Part shown: positions 10,868-21,225 of the stretch, one piece after another | Layout: every line of letters starts with the position of its first letter | Position numbering within the stretch: the stretch's first letter is position 1 | Origin: Blastocladiella britannica | Lineage: Eukaryota > Blastocladiomycota > Blastocladiomycetes > Blastocladiales > Blastocladiaceae | Assembly (NCBI GenBank): GCA_025349905.2 | Contig: MU624664.1 | Coordinates: 1 to 33,368, forward strand | Reading direction: 5' to 3' | Length of the DNA: 33,368 bases | The notes under the pieces: generated by a model | Database searches by the model: none | What the model saw: only the letters and a program-made list of their open reading frames with translations | Told to the model about the DNA's origin: nothing | Made by a program: the position numbers and the translations under genes

Positions 10868-13800
10868 ATGGGCAACACTCAGTCCGGAGGCTCCGGCACC
10901 CAAATCGACCCCGAGCGCAAGGGCTACCATGTCCTGCGCGTGCGTGACGACTCGCCCGCGCACGCCGCGGGCCTGATGTCGTATTTCCACTTCATTGTTG
11001 CCGTCAATGGCCTGTCGCTCGATCAGGACCCGGCGCTGTTCCCGACCACCATCAAGGAGTCGTTGGATAAGCCCGTGACGCTGACCATTTACTCGGGCAA
11101 GCACAACGAGTACCGCGATTATACGCTGGTCCCGCGCTGGTGGGCCGAGCAAAAAGGTATCGAAAACGCGTTTTTTTTTCCGTTTTACGTGGCCACTTTC
11201 CTTTTTAACCAAATAAAATAAATAGACGGCCTCCTCGGCTGCTCGATCCGGTACACGGACTACCAGGGAGCGCTCGCCCATGTCTGGCATGTGGTCGAAG
11301 TTCTGCCTAACTCGCCTGCTCAGCAAGCGGGCCTCATTGTGGATCACGGTGCGTCTTGACACAATTCACACATATGCCTGACAAGCCTGGCTGACAATCA
11401 AAATGAAAAAAAAGACTACATTGTCGGCACACCCGAGATCATCCTCCGCGAACAGCAGAACCTGTACGAGCTGCTGGCCTCGCGCAGCAACGAGGGCAAA
11501 CCCGCGCGCCTGTTTGTGTACAACACGTCGCAAAAGAGCGTTCGCGACGTCTCCATTTTTCCTCGCCGTGACTGGGGTGGCGAAGGGCTGATTGGCGCCG
11601 AGCTGGGTATGCTCCTCAACTTTTCCATATGTTAAAATCCTCACGTTAAAGTGAATGATCAGGGTACGGCGCGCTCCACCGAATCCCGTCCGATCCCGAC
11701 AGCCAGTACGAGGACTCGGAGGACGATGTGCCGGCGAACGCGCACTACGAGACGCCTGCCCCCAGCACGTATCCGCCGCCACCCGCAGTTGCTGGCCCGT
11801 ACGCGCCGCCTGCTCCTGGTCCGTACGCGCCCCCTGCTGGTGCATTTGTTCCGCCTCCTGTGAACGAGTATGCGACTGGGCATGGCCACGATCACGGGCA
11901 CGATCACGGGCACGATCACGGCCACGATCACGGCCACGACCATGCGCACGGTGAGCACTGCGACCACGATCGCGATCACCACGATCACGACCACCAATCG
12001 CACGATCACCACGATCACGCCCATCACGATCATTCACACGACGAGCACTGCGACCATGACCACGACGAACAGCACGTTCACGACCACCATCACCCCGCGC
12101 CGCCCGCCGCCGCAGTGCCTCCTGTGGATGTGCCCTCCTATGTTCCAGCACCCTACGTGCCTCCTCAACAGTCGGCCCCCGCCGCGGCCACATACGCACC
12201 TGTGCCGGCGGCAGCAGCAGCGCCCGCGTCGGATGGGCTGCCCGAATCATTCCAGGTCATGGCCGCCGTGCCGTCGTTTTCGGCCCCTGCTCCATCGCGC
12301 TACGCCCGGACACTTGCCACCAACTTGCCCACCACGCCGCAGGAGATTACCCCGGCAACCGAGTTTGGCCACATGCATGCGCCGCCCACGGACGCGGTGC
12401 TGGCTCAGGCGCGCAAGTCGGTAGACTTTGGTCACGGCCACCACCACCAGCATCATCAGCAGCAGCAGCAACATCAACACCACGGAACCTCGGCACCGCC
12501 GCCGGCATCGTATGCTACCGTACCCCCGCCAGCCGCTTCCTCGTTTGTGGCTCCTCCTCCGCCTCAGGTCGCTAATGTCCCACTTCCTGGTCTGCAGGAG
12601 GTGGACGCGCACTATGCTCAGTACCACTCTCACTCGCACGACCATGACCATGACCACGGCCACTCGCATGTCCATGATCATGATCATCACCACGATCACG
12701 ACCATGGCCAGGCTGATCATGACCATGGTCACCGCGAGGGAGCCGATGTAGTGCCTTTGATGGCGATCGCGAGCTCGCCGCCGCCACCCCAGCAGCAGCA
12801 GCAGCAGCCGACGCTGCCAGTGCTCCCGATGCAGGGCTTCCAGTTCCCGGGCCCTGTTGCCGTTGCCCCAGCTTCTCCGCCGCCGTCACATCAGCAGCAG
12901 GCTCGGCATGTTACAATGCCCGCACCGGTCCCCCAATCCCCCGTGCACACGCACACTGCGTCTGCGGCTCCGGCTCCTCGTTCGCCTGTCGCAGCGCCGC
13001 CAAGTGTGTTGGATGCGTTTGCCATCCCGCCGAGTGGCAGCACCCTGCTGGATCTTTCGACCTTTGCGACAGCGGGACCCAATGCGCCGCTGTCTTTTGA
13101 GCCCGCGCACGCTGTCGCTGCTCCGACCCCTGCCGCGGTGCCAGTGTCGCCGCCGGTCACGTTTGCACCCCAGCCGCAGCCGACTCCTTACTACCCGCCG
13201 ACGTCGCCGGTGGCTGCTCCTGTTGCATCAGCGCCACCCCCGCCGATCCCGGGGTACTCGTCGTCACCAGCGGTCCCCGTCGTCACAGTGGCTCCGCAGT
13301 CCCCGGTTCAGGTGCCGGCATATTCGTCGCCTCCGCCGGCAGTGTTTGGTGGTGCTGCCGAGGCACCAGCGGTGACGCGGTCCGTCTCTCCGTTCTCTGC
13401 CATGTTTGGCTCGGGCAGTGACGCCCCGGCGGCGGAACCTGCAGCAGCGGCGCCCAGCAGCGACAACCGCGACTTCTTGTCGTTCATTCCCCAGTCGCCC
13501 GTGCCGGCTCCTGAGCCTGCACTCGAGGTCCGCGCTGCATCGCCGATCGCACCTGCTGCACCTGCACCTGTGCCCGCCATCCCAGTGACAGGCTCTACTC
13601 CGATCGTCCCGGCTGCCCCTGCCGCTTTTGTGCCTGCTCCGTATGTTCCCGTCGCCACCGCGCCGTCACCTTTCGGAGCCCCTGTCCACGACGACGATGC
13701 GCGGTCGGCGTCTAGCCTGTTTGGCGGACCGGCCAACGGTACCAGTGCTGATGTGTTTGACTCGTTCTCTCCCGCGCCAATGGTTCATGCGACGACGGCG

Positions 13801-14376
13801 GCGGCATCCGCGTTTGCGCCCGTCCCTCCGCCGATTACCCCGGCGGCCCCCGCCGCCGCAGTTGGGTCGGCGGTCGTTCCTCCCAAATCTCCCGAAGAGC
13901 GGGCATTGGCCGATCTCGACTCGATGCTCGACACGTTCTCGCTCACGGCGTCCACCACCCCGGCGCCGGCGCCTCCTGGCGCGGCTGCTCCATTTGCTGC
14001 TCCTCCGGCCGGTGTGAGCTTCTTTGACCATATCGCCACCGCCACTCCCCCGCCGGCTCAGCAGCAGCAGCAACCACCCGCTGCACCGCAACCGCTGCTC
14101 GGCATGTCCGCGAGCCCGTCGTTTGGGACCACGTTCGCCCCAGTCCGTGGAATAACCCCGCCCGTGTATGCGGCCCCGACGGGAGCCAATCCGTTTGGCG
14201 CTCCGTCGTCCGGTGGAGGGGCCGTGCCGCCGCCGTTTGGTGCCGCCGCGACTACGGGATTGAGTGTGCCGCGGTCGGCATCAGTGGCTTCGTCGGCTGG
14301 CGGAGCACCGGTTGCCGCTGCAGGATCGGCGACGTGGACGCCCCCGCCGGACTCGGGCAACAACCCTTTCTTGTGA
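10868..14376 (+). CDS. GRH1: GRASP55/65-type Golgi protein with giant His/Asp- and Pro-rich tail
   Basis: Golgi reassembly stacking protein family: peripheral early-secretory protein built of two PDZ-like GRASP domains, tethering membranes and supporting unconventional secretion. It has 1105 residues. Exons are 10868-11156, 11226-11348, 11415-11606 and 11663-14376; introns are 11157-11225, 11349-11414 and 11607-11662. The start MGNTQSGG carries an N-myristoylation site, as in animal GRASPs. PDZ1 spans about 10-105 (YHVLRVRDDSPAHAAGL); PDZ2 about 106-215 (GLLGCSIRYTDYQG, HVVEVLPNSPAQQAGL, DYIVGTPEIIL, LFVYNT, WGGEGLIGAELGYGALHRIP). The remaining ~880 residues have no family counterpart: a 72-residue His/Asp block (275-346), a His/Gln block (~458-476), a second His/Asp block (~522-559), then Pro/Ala/Val/Ser-rich sequence to the end. 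His-rich blocks of this type bind zinc or nickel in transporters and chaperones; metal binding here is inference. It converges on PIH1 with 47 bp between stops. Confidence 0.93.
11884..11943 (+). repeat. Five tandem 12-nt units encoding Gly-His-Asp-His
   Basis: Five consecutive 12-base units (GGCCACGATCAC and near copies, the last ending GACCAT) encode GHDH repeats at the start of the first His-rich block of the GRASP tail. Degenerate His/Asp codons continue to about 12090. The units differ mainly at synonymous positions, suggesting either old expansion or selection for the protein. Confidence 0.9.
12622..12735 (+). repeat. Second His/Asp-rich coding repeat in the GRASP tail
   Basis: A CAY/GAY-rich stretch encodes a His-Asp/His-Ser alternating block (HSHSHDHDHDHGHSH and similar). 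It lies ~530 bases past the first block, with a smaller His/Gln block at 12431-12486 between. The opposite strand reads as Val/Met repeats, which is a by-product. Confidence 0.85.
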
Positions 14377-14423
14377 TTAGCTCTTCAATTTTACTTTTGG
14401 TCAAGAAAAAAATGGTTCATTTT

Positions 14424-15486
14424 TTACAGTGCGATCGGAACCAAGTACGGCAAGTACACATGGAGCGTGCGCGTGGACCGATCAAACGCCGCATCGCACC
14501 GGCCACTGTCCACGTCCACGACCGGATCCAATGCCATCGACAACCCGTACATTGCGTGATCCAGCTCGAGCCGGCCCGGCTCCACGTCCAGTGCCACTTT
14601 ATCGGCCGAGTACAGTAACGGCATCTGCACCGAGATCCGCAATGCTCCCCCACCGTCTTTGAGCACGCGTTTCAGCCGGTACTCGGGCACTTGTTTGGTC
14701 AAGCCCGCGATCCCCGCGCGTTTGGGCCGGTAGATCGAGTGCGATGCCGGGTCCCCTTTCGACCGCATTTTCGGAACCGTGAGGTCCCTCGACACTTCGG
14801 TGGCGTGCTTTTGCTCGACAAACGCTAAGGCGAGCTCGATCAAGAACGACTGGAAGTCGGCGTCGTGCTCGCCCTTGAACAGCACGTCCGAGTGGATCAG
14901 GGCGTCGCAGACGATACACGGGCGGCCATCTGCGTATTTCGTCAGTCTTCTTTCACCCCCCCACAAGCATACGTGTATATTAACATACTCTTGTCAAGAT
15001 CGTCCCGCAAACTCGATAAGCTCATGGGCACCCGCCAGACGGGCTTCCCGCCTTCGCTAGTCGGGGTTTCGCCCGACACCACTTTACGGATCTCGTCGTC
15101 GGATGCGGGGGGTGGGGCTGGGACGTATGGCGAGTGCGTCATGTTCACAAACAGTTTCATGCCCGCCGGGTACGCAGCGGCGGCGCGGGTGAGTGCGGTC
15201 TTGATCACGTAACCTTTCAGCGGAATAATGTCGAATCGGTCTTGGTTCGGCGGGATTGTTGGGTCTGGGACATTTTTGCGGATCAGTTTGCATTAAAAAA
15301 ATGCAGTAACGCCGGTAAAGTACCGGTCGTCGTGGTGGTAGAAGGAGGAATCACATTGGCCAGCATGGACGCGAGCTCGGGTGGGAGCATGGAACTGTCG
15401 AGGGCAGGAAGAGTGCCGTCATTGCTGGCGCCGGGAATGTGCGAGAGCGCGGCCAGGTGGTTGGTTTCGGCGGCTGCAGTTGCCAT
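14424..15486 (-). CDS. PIH1: PIH1-domain protein (R2TP / dynein-assembly co-chaperone family)
   Basis: Adaptor between HSP90 and client complexes; in yeast part of R2TP, and in flagellated organisms relatives help assemble axonemal dyneins. It has 314 residues. Exons are 15324-15486, 14989-15264 and 14424-14929; introns are 15265-15323 and 14930-14988 (branch ACTGACG). The PIH1 domain covers about residues 75-190: LKGYVIKT, MKLFVNMTHSPYVPAPP, WRVPMSLSSLRDDLDKNG, CIVCDALIHSDVLF and SFLIELALAFVEQKH. The remainder includes PEYRLKRV and a beta-rich CS-like segment (DVEPGRLELDHAM, TLHVYLPYLVPIAL). The N-terminal 60 residues are Ala/Thr/Pro-rich. Whether it is the R2TP Pih1 or a ciliary PIH1D2/DNAAF-type paralogue is unclear. 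Confidence 0.88.
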
Positions 15487-15846
15487 GCTTGATCGTATAT
15501 TTTTTTTTTGGGAAATGATGGTGCTTTGAAAGAGAGGAAATTTCGTGAGATGCCACTGAACTCCGGAGAAAAGAATTTTGCACTTTTTTTTGGGAATCTT
15601 GCCTCAATGGTTCTTGCATTATGAGAGGTTTGTGCCCGCTGAGTGTGGGAAAATAAAAATGCCTGTCTGGGAACGAAGGACTCGCCGCCGCATTTTGAAA
15701 CCTTTTTTTTTTTTCAACAACTCCCGCCCCCAATTTCGGGACCCGACAGTCACTCACTCACACACGGATTCCATGTGGTACTTGCTTGTGCCATCCGAGT
15801 GACGGGGCTGCAATTCTTTCTTTACCATAACATCACTGACATAGAT
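15487..15846. promoter_or_regulatory. Divergent upstream region of PIH1 and ceramidase, with a uORF
   Basis: This 360-bp gap separates the divergent PIH1 and ceramidase starts. It carries T runs of nine to ten bases, a CACTCACTCACACAC tract near 15750, and a ten-codon upstream reading frame at 15773-15802 (MWYLLVPSE then TGA), 44 bp before the ceramidase ATG. If the ceramidase transcript starts upstream of 15773, this uORF would precede the main start. No TATA box is evident. Confidence 0.45.
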
Positions 15847-17118
15847 ATGCGTCCCGCCCAGCTTCTAAGTACACAGGCGCTCCACCCGGCATGGGTCCCA
15901 GGTGCGCACAAGCACACATCAAGCACAACATAAGCTAACACCTTGTAACGATAGACTCGCTTCTGAATTGGTGCGAGTTTGACTACGAGGTCACTTGGCT
16001 GATCGCCGAATTCTTCAACACCATCTCGTACGTTCGCGCACGCGTTTATTTAACATTGCACCTCAAGTAACCGAAGAAAAATGTGTAAAGAAACTTTTGG
16101 TACATGGCCTTTGCCGTGTTTGGGATCTACAATGCGTTCCGGTACCACTACGAGACGCGATTCATCTTGGCCCATGTCGCGCTCTTTGTGGTCGGATTCG
16201 GGTCGGCGCTCTTCCACGGCACCCTCACGTACAATGCGCAGTACGTCCGTTTTTTCCTTGGGTATGGTTGGATAACTCTAACTCCAAAAAAAAAAAAAAA
16301 AAGATTGCTGGACGAAGTGCCCATGCTCTTTGTCGCCGCCATCATCCTGTACTGCTGCGTGAGCCTCCAATCCCCTCGCCCCCCACGCTGGGTCCCTTGG
16401 ACGCTGCTGGCCTATGTGTTGGTCACCAGCGCCAACTACATCTATTCTCGGGAAGCCGAGGATTTCCAGAACGCGTTCTCGGCCGAGGGGTTAATGATTG
16501 GTGCTCTGATCGTGCTCAACCGCAAGTACTTTAGTGCTGCGCCCGTGGCCGTCGTGAACGATCGCGTGGACGAAGGGTTCTCCGAGACCGCGGCCGATGG
16601 CGTGGACGGCGGCGCAGAGGAGGACGAGCAGCGCGCGTACACGCCCGACCAGTGGTCGCGCGAACTAGCTTCGCGCACGCCGATCGTGGGCACAGTCCGC
16701 GTGATTTCCGACCGCGATGCCGGTAAATTGCTGCGAATGGTGATTGGGTCGTTTGCGGCCGCGCTCGCGGTATGGGTCATCGATAACCTCGCGTGCGAGT
16801 CACTGCTGATCCCAGTCAAACTGTCGCTCGGGTACCCGCTGCGGGTCTTGTTCGAGTTTCACGGGTGGTGGCACTTTTTCAGCGGCGTTGGTACGCTTTA
16901 TTGAATTTTTTTTTTTTGAGGTTAACCAGGGTGGATCTGACACATGTGTAATAGGTGCATACGTATGCTTGACGTACGCGGTTGCGGCGCGCGCAAACGC
17001 GCTGGCACAGTCGCCGCCGCGGATCCGACGCACGGGGCCCGTCAACGACGTGGTGCTTAGATGGGCTTTTGGCGTGTTGCCGTACGTGGTTCTCGGCGAG
17101 GAGGCGCGTCGTCTGTAA
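15847..17118 (+). CDS. ACER: Alkaline ceramidase (YPC1/YDC1/ACER family)
   Basis: Membrane zinc amidase of the ER/Golgi that cleaves ceramide or phytoceramide to a sphingoid base and a fatty acid. It has 342 residues. Exons are 15847-15901, 15955-16027, 16091-16240, 16304-16890 and 16955-17118; the four introns are 53-64 nt. Conserved elements in order: WCEFDYEVTWLIAEFFNTISN (19-44 region), GFGSALFHGTLTYNAQLLDE with Ser81, His85 and Asp96, and HGWWHFFSGVGAY with His279 and His283. The Ser-x3-His and later Asp spacing equals that of human ACER3 (S77, H81, D92), and the last two His match its H217/H221. About seven hydrophobic segments are visible. A ~40-residue acidic loop around residues 175-215 (DRVDEGFSETAADG, EEDEQRAYTP) lengthens the protein. 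The first exon is short and placed by splice logic, so the start is slightly uncertain. Confidence 0.9.
16286..16302 (+). repeat. A17 homopolymer at an intron acceptor
   Basis: Seventeen consecutive A residues directly precede the G of the AG acceptor of ceramidase intron 3 (16241-16303). A CTCTAAC branch-like motif lies just upstream. The joined protein (YNAQ-LLDE) is exactly conserved, so the acceptor is well supported. Confidence 0.9.
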
Positions 17119-17161
17119 TGTAATCTCTCTTTTTGGCAGTTTGGAACCAAAATAGTCGGAT

Positions 17162-18832
17162 ATGAGTAACAACGCACCCCCGCCGCCCTCCAACCCGACG
17201 TCGCCGTCCGCGGCGTCCACGTCATCGTTCTCGCTGTCGTTGCCGTTCGGGCTGACCGTCGAGGCCTCGGCCACTACCAGTAGCGGAAATGTGCCATCGC
17301 GGACATCCTCTCCGGCGCCATCGATGGGCGGCCATGCAGCCTCTGCCTCTGGTGGTGCGGCGGACGAGTCTCACCAACAACAGCACCGCCCGGATTTGGG
17401 TCCGCTCATGGGTTCCCCGACCGAGGCCGTGCTTCGTGCGGGAGCCGGGTCGCGTCTTGCCGACCTGGAAGATCACCGGAATGGTATTAGTGATGATGAA
17501 GTGCCGACTGTTGCGGCTGCTGCCCCGTTGCCTACCACCGATACCGAGACGACGACCACGAGCCCCCCTGACTTGGAGGCACCCACGCCTGAGACGGCCC
17601 TGGTTTCCACGCCGCAATCGGAATCGCGAACGACTGTATCACACCAGCAGCAGCAGCGGATTACCCTGGAACCGCCCGTGATTGCCGAGGAGATTGCCAA
17701 GGACGTGACGTGCTGGATCTGCTATGGCGATTACCTCGACACTCTGGGCGACAAGTGGGTCAAGCCGTGCAAGTGCAAGGGTACTATAGTACTTCCATAC
17801 ATTCGCGGCCGTCTGCCACTCTAACAAAACATGAAAAAAAAGGAACCCTCGGATACACCCACGAAGCCTGTCTGCTTCGGTTCATCGCGTCCAAAGACAC
17901 CGCCAAACCGTCCTGCCCGCAATGCGGGACCCCCTATCGCATCATCTCCCCCGCGTCCATGGTCCTGATTGCCATGTACCGCGTCGACCGCGTGATTGCC
18001 GCCACCACCCCCTATGCGCTCCTGGCCACCGGTGGCCTGGTCGCCCTGTTTGCGTCGACGACGTACGGCGCGTACGCGTTGCTGACGTTAGCCGGGCCCG
18101 AGACCGCCGAACAGTGGCTGGGCCACGACGAGTGGGGGTGGCGGGTATGGACGGGTTTGCCGCTGATCTTGCCCGTGATCACGCTCTCCCGGACCACCGC
18201 ACTGGACCACGTGCTCCCCTTGGTGCCGCTGTGGCTGATTGACGCCCGCAGGGTGGGCGCGCAAATCACGGGGGCTGTCGCGGGGCATTTGCCGTCAAGT
18301 GAACCCAGTAGCACTGGTGGTGCGGAGTCGCGGTTATGGCCTCCAACTCCGGCCACTACGCTGGTGGTGCTCCCCTGGGCCCGGTTTGCGTGGAACACCG
18401 CGTACGCGGCCATGTCCGAGGCGGTATTGCTGCCGATCTTGATGGCTGACGACGGCGCGCCGACGGTGCATGACGGACTGGACACGGAGCGCGCGCGGCT
18501 CGAGCAGGCGCGCACCGATCTGCAGCTCACGGAACGGACCGACTTGGGCCGGTTATTTATGGGAGCGACTCTGGCACCTGGTATGTCTTTAGTTTTTCTT
18601 CATTCGAAAATAAAAACACTCACTCAATTACAATAAAGCTCTGGCGGCCATGACCGGCGCATTGTGTGCGCGGTACATTCCCGGGTTCCGAGAAGTGCTC
18701 CCGAGCCGGATCCTGCAGTCGCTGGCGGGCGGGTGCGCGTTCGTGGTGGCCAAGGACATGGCGTATCTGTGGTACCGGCATCAGAAACTGATGGTCAGTC
18801 GACGTCGCCGCGTTGTGAACTATGTCGACTGA
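17162..18832 (+). CDS. MARCHF5: MARCH5-like RING-CH E3 ubiquitin ligase, multi-pass membrane protein
   Basis: Probable membrane E3 ligase; the best family match from memory is MARCH5/MITOL of the mitochondrial outer membrane. It has 516 residues. Exons are 17162-17780, 17843-18580 and 18639-18832; introns are 17781-17842 (branch CTCTAAC, eight A before the acceptor G) and 18581-18638. Residues 1-180 are Ser/Thr/Pro/Ala-rich. The RING-CH finger has C4HC3 order: Cys184, Cys187, Cys203, Cys205, His213, Cys216, Cys231, Cys234, with the intron inside the finger. After it come MVLIAMYRVDRVIAATTPYALLATGG and several hydrophobic segments, as in MARCH5. The tail ends RRRRVVNYVD. It starts 43 bp after the ceramidase stop on the same strand. 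Family is firm; location and orthology to MARCH5 are inferred. Confidence 0.87.
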
Positions 18833-19027
18833 TTGAGATGTGTGAATGGATCCCAATTTGGAAAGTATGCGCACAGCTCTTTGCATAATTTTTACAAGGC
18901 GCTGCGCGTCTGCTCCACCTTCCTCAATATTCTTTGAAGCTTCTTCTCTCTTGTTTGACTTAGATCGGCCGCGCGCGCGGTTGTGTTCGCTGTCTTAACC
19001 TTATAAAAGCATCGACAACAGCAGAAT

Positions 19028-21058
19028 ATGGCCGATCCAATGCACGCCCGGCCAGGTACTGGCACGGAAACCACCATACCAGCGCCGCTCTCGCCGTCAA
19101 TGCTTCTTGCTTGGCCGTTTCTGACCGATCTTGGCCTGGGCGGCGCCTTTCAGGACCCATTGATATCGACCACGACGGCAGTTCAGCCGACATTGCAGTT
19201 GCAGCCGCAGCAACCGAAATCGGGAACCCCAACAACAACGAGCTTGGGCGACCTTGGACATGTTTGGCCGCCGCCGCCGCCGCCCATGCCAGCGGTTTTA
19301 ACAATCTCGAGCGATCCGTTATTCGACGCGTGCCATTTCCCTCACCAACCGATGCTCCCAATGTGGCCAAGTGGTGCCGCTGTGCCGCAATTGCTGGATC
19401 ACCCCCAAACGCAACCGTTGCAGTTGCAGCACGCCATGGACCCGCTCTTTTTCACGAGAGTTGCGCACTCCCCTATTCCGCTGCCGCCCTCGTCTTCACA
19501 GCAGCAACCGCTCATTCCTGGGTTCCCTTGCGATCCGTCGTTGCTGAGTGACTCGGAACTGGCAGCGGTTCTTCAGGCCGGTGCAGGCTGGCACGATGCT
19601 GCAGGATCGACCCATTGGCCGTCGCTTTCCCTCGAGCGCATGAATCCGTTTGACGATTTACTTCCGGCGCTGTACCCAACCGCTCCGATGCTGGCAGATT
19701 ATCTGACCACCAGCGCCCATGGTTCCGCCACCGAATCCCAAGATCAAGTGCCGTCGGTGTCAAGTCGGAAGCGGAAGCGGGACAAGGCGGAAAAGAACCG
19801 CGAGATCGCTCGCGACCGGCCGGCGGCCAAGTATGGGCGCGTTTTGGAGCCTCGGGCCTCGCGCTCACGTTCTGCCGCTGCCGCCGATGTAGCGGTACCC
19901 CTACCGCCTGCCCTGTCTCGACCGCCGCCTCTAGCGCTGCGGATCAAGTTGCCACCGCACCCACCGCCGCCTCTGCCGCAACCGGCCGCACGTCCGATCC
20001 TCTCAATCGCGATCGCCCCAGCCGCCCCCGCCACCACGTTACGCATCAAGACGGCCCGCGCGCCGCCGACCACGTCGCCGACCCCCGTCGCTCCCTCCAT
20101 GCCCTTAGCAACCCGGACCACGAGCGCTTCCCCGACCCCACCGCCGGCGCTTCGGTACTTATCGGCGTTTGCGGTCATCGACATGTGCGTGCGGCACCCG
20201 CTCATGTACTTTGTATCCGAGAAGTACACGCGCGTGCGCGCCGATAGCGTGGCGCACACGACCGCGCACGATCTGTCGGCGCTGCACGTGGACGCGCACG
20301 GAATTGCGTGGGCGGCCATGGACGCGGCGCGCGTCTACTGTGCGGCAGCGTTGCTTCCGGCCCAGGCGCGCGCACAGCTGCGGGCGGCGTTTGTGCAGTT
20401 CTTGGTGGCCGTGCACGCGGCCGAGTCGGGCGGGAGGCCGGTCACACAGGTCACCAGCGGGGTGGCGAGGACAGGGCGGGTGTTTTTGGTATGACTTCGG
20501 TTTTTTTGTTGTGCTGACTTAGTGTTGACCATGTGTTTCTTATAGTCGCAGTGCTCGGACCGACTTTCAAGCGCCGGAACTGTCGGTGCTCATGCAGTGG
20601 GCATTGTTAGAACTCCTAGTGTTACGGCCGTGACGGTTCCAAGCCCATCGTCTCGCGGCGCGTCGCCGCCGTCCCCACCCATGACCACCATGCGTCCACG
20701 TGCGCAGTCGACCCCCGATGCGCGCGCTCCGGTCCTGACTCCGACTCCGCCGCCGCCCCCGTCATCGACGTTGATGTCGGTTTCGCAAGTAACCGTCGAT
20801 CGCCCGTGCCGCCGTGATCCGATGGAGGGAGAACTGGTGGCAGTAGTGCCGGCGGCGGTTCTAGACCGGCTGCGTGCGCTGGAGGCGCATGTGTTTGCGC
20901 AGGAAGTACATGCGCGGAACCAACAGCAGCCAAAGGAAGTGATCGCGGCACTGGGAGCCGCGGTCAGTCCTCCCGTGGACACCCAGTATGCGGTTACTCT
21001 GGAAGAGCGACTGGCGCGGCTGGAGCGGTCGATTGGAGAGAAGTCGGCGGCCAAGTGA
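19028..21058 (+). CDS. Unrecognised Pro-rich protein with nuclear localisation signal and C-terminal coiled coil
   Basis: I do not recognise this 657-residue protein. Exons are 19028-20488 and 20546-21058, with a 57-nt intron (20489-20545; GTATGA, branch GTGCTGAC, acceptor TATAG) that joins in frame. Residues 1-240 are Pro/Gln/Leu-rich, including a run of six Pro. A strongly basic segment at 246-264 (SSRKRKRDKAEKNREIARDR) looks like a bipartite nuclear localisation signal or DNA-contacting region. Residues ~375-465 look folded and helical (YLSAFAVIDMCVRHPLMYFV, AWAAMDAARVYCAAALL, AAFVQFLVAVHAAE). The C-terminus has heptad-like helices (AAVLDRLRALEAHVFAQEV, LEERLARLERSIGEK). The composition suggests a transcriptional regulator, but no bZIP, zinc finger, homeodomain or fungal Zn-cluster is present. 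Confidence 0.75.
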
Positions 21059-21225
21059 CCTTTTTTTTGTTGATATTCACTCCCCCTGATCCTTCTTCGC
21101 CCTCCTCCTCCTCTGATCCGAACCACTCTTCTTCTCTATGGTTTGACCTCTCTTTCCCCACCCAACTTCTCTCTCGTTACTTTGCTTTATATCTACTTTT
21201 GCGTCCGTAGTCGTTGGAATTTATG

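Noticed and set aside
12247..12732. Minus-strand open frame of Val/Met/Ile repeats opposite the GRASP His block
   Set aside because: It is the reverse complement of His/Asp codons, so the repeats are a by-product.
19764..19825. bZIP DNA-binding region in the unrecognised protein
   Set aside because: The basic stretch lacks the N-x7-R signature and no leucine zipper follows at the right distance.
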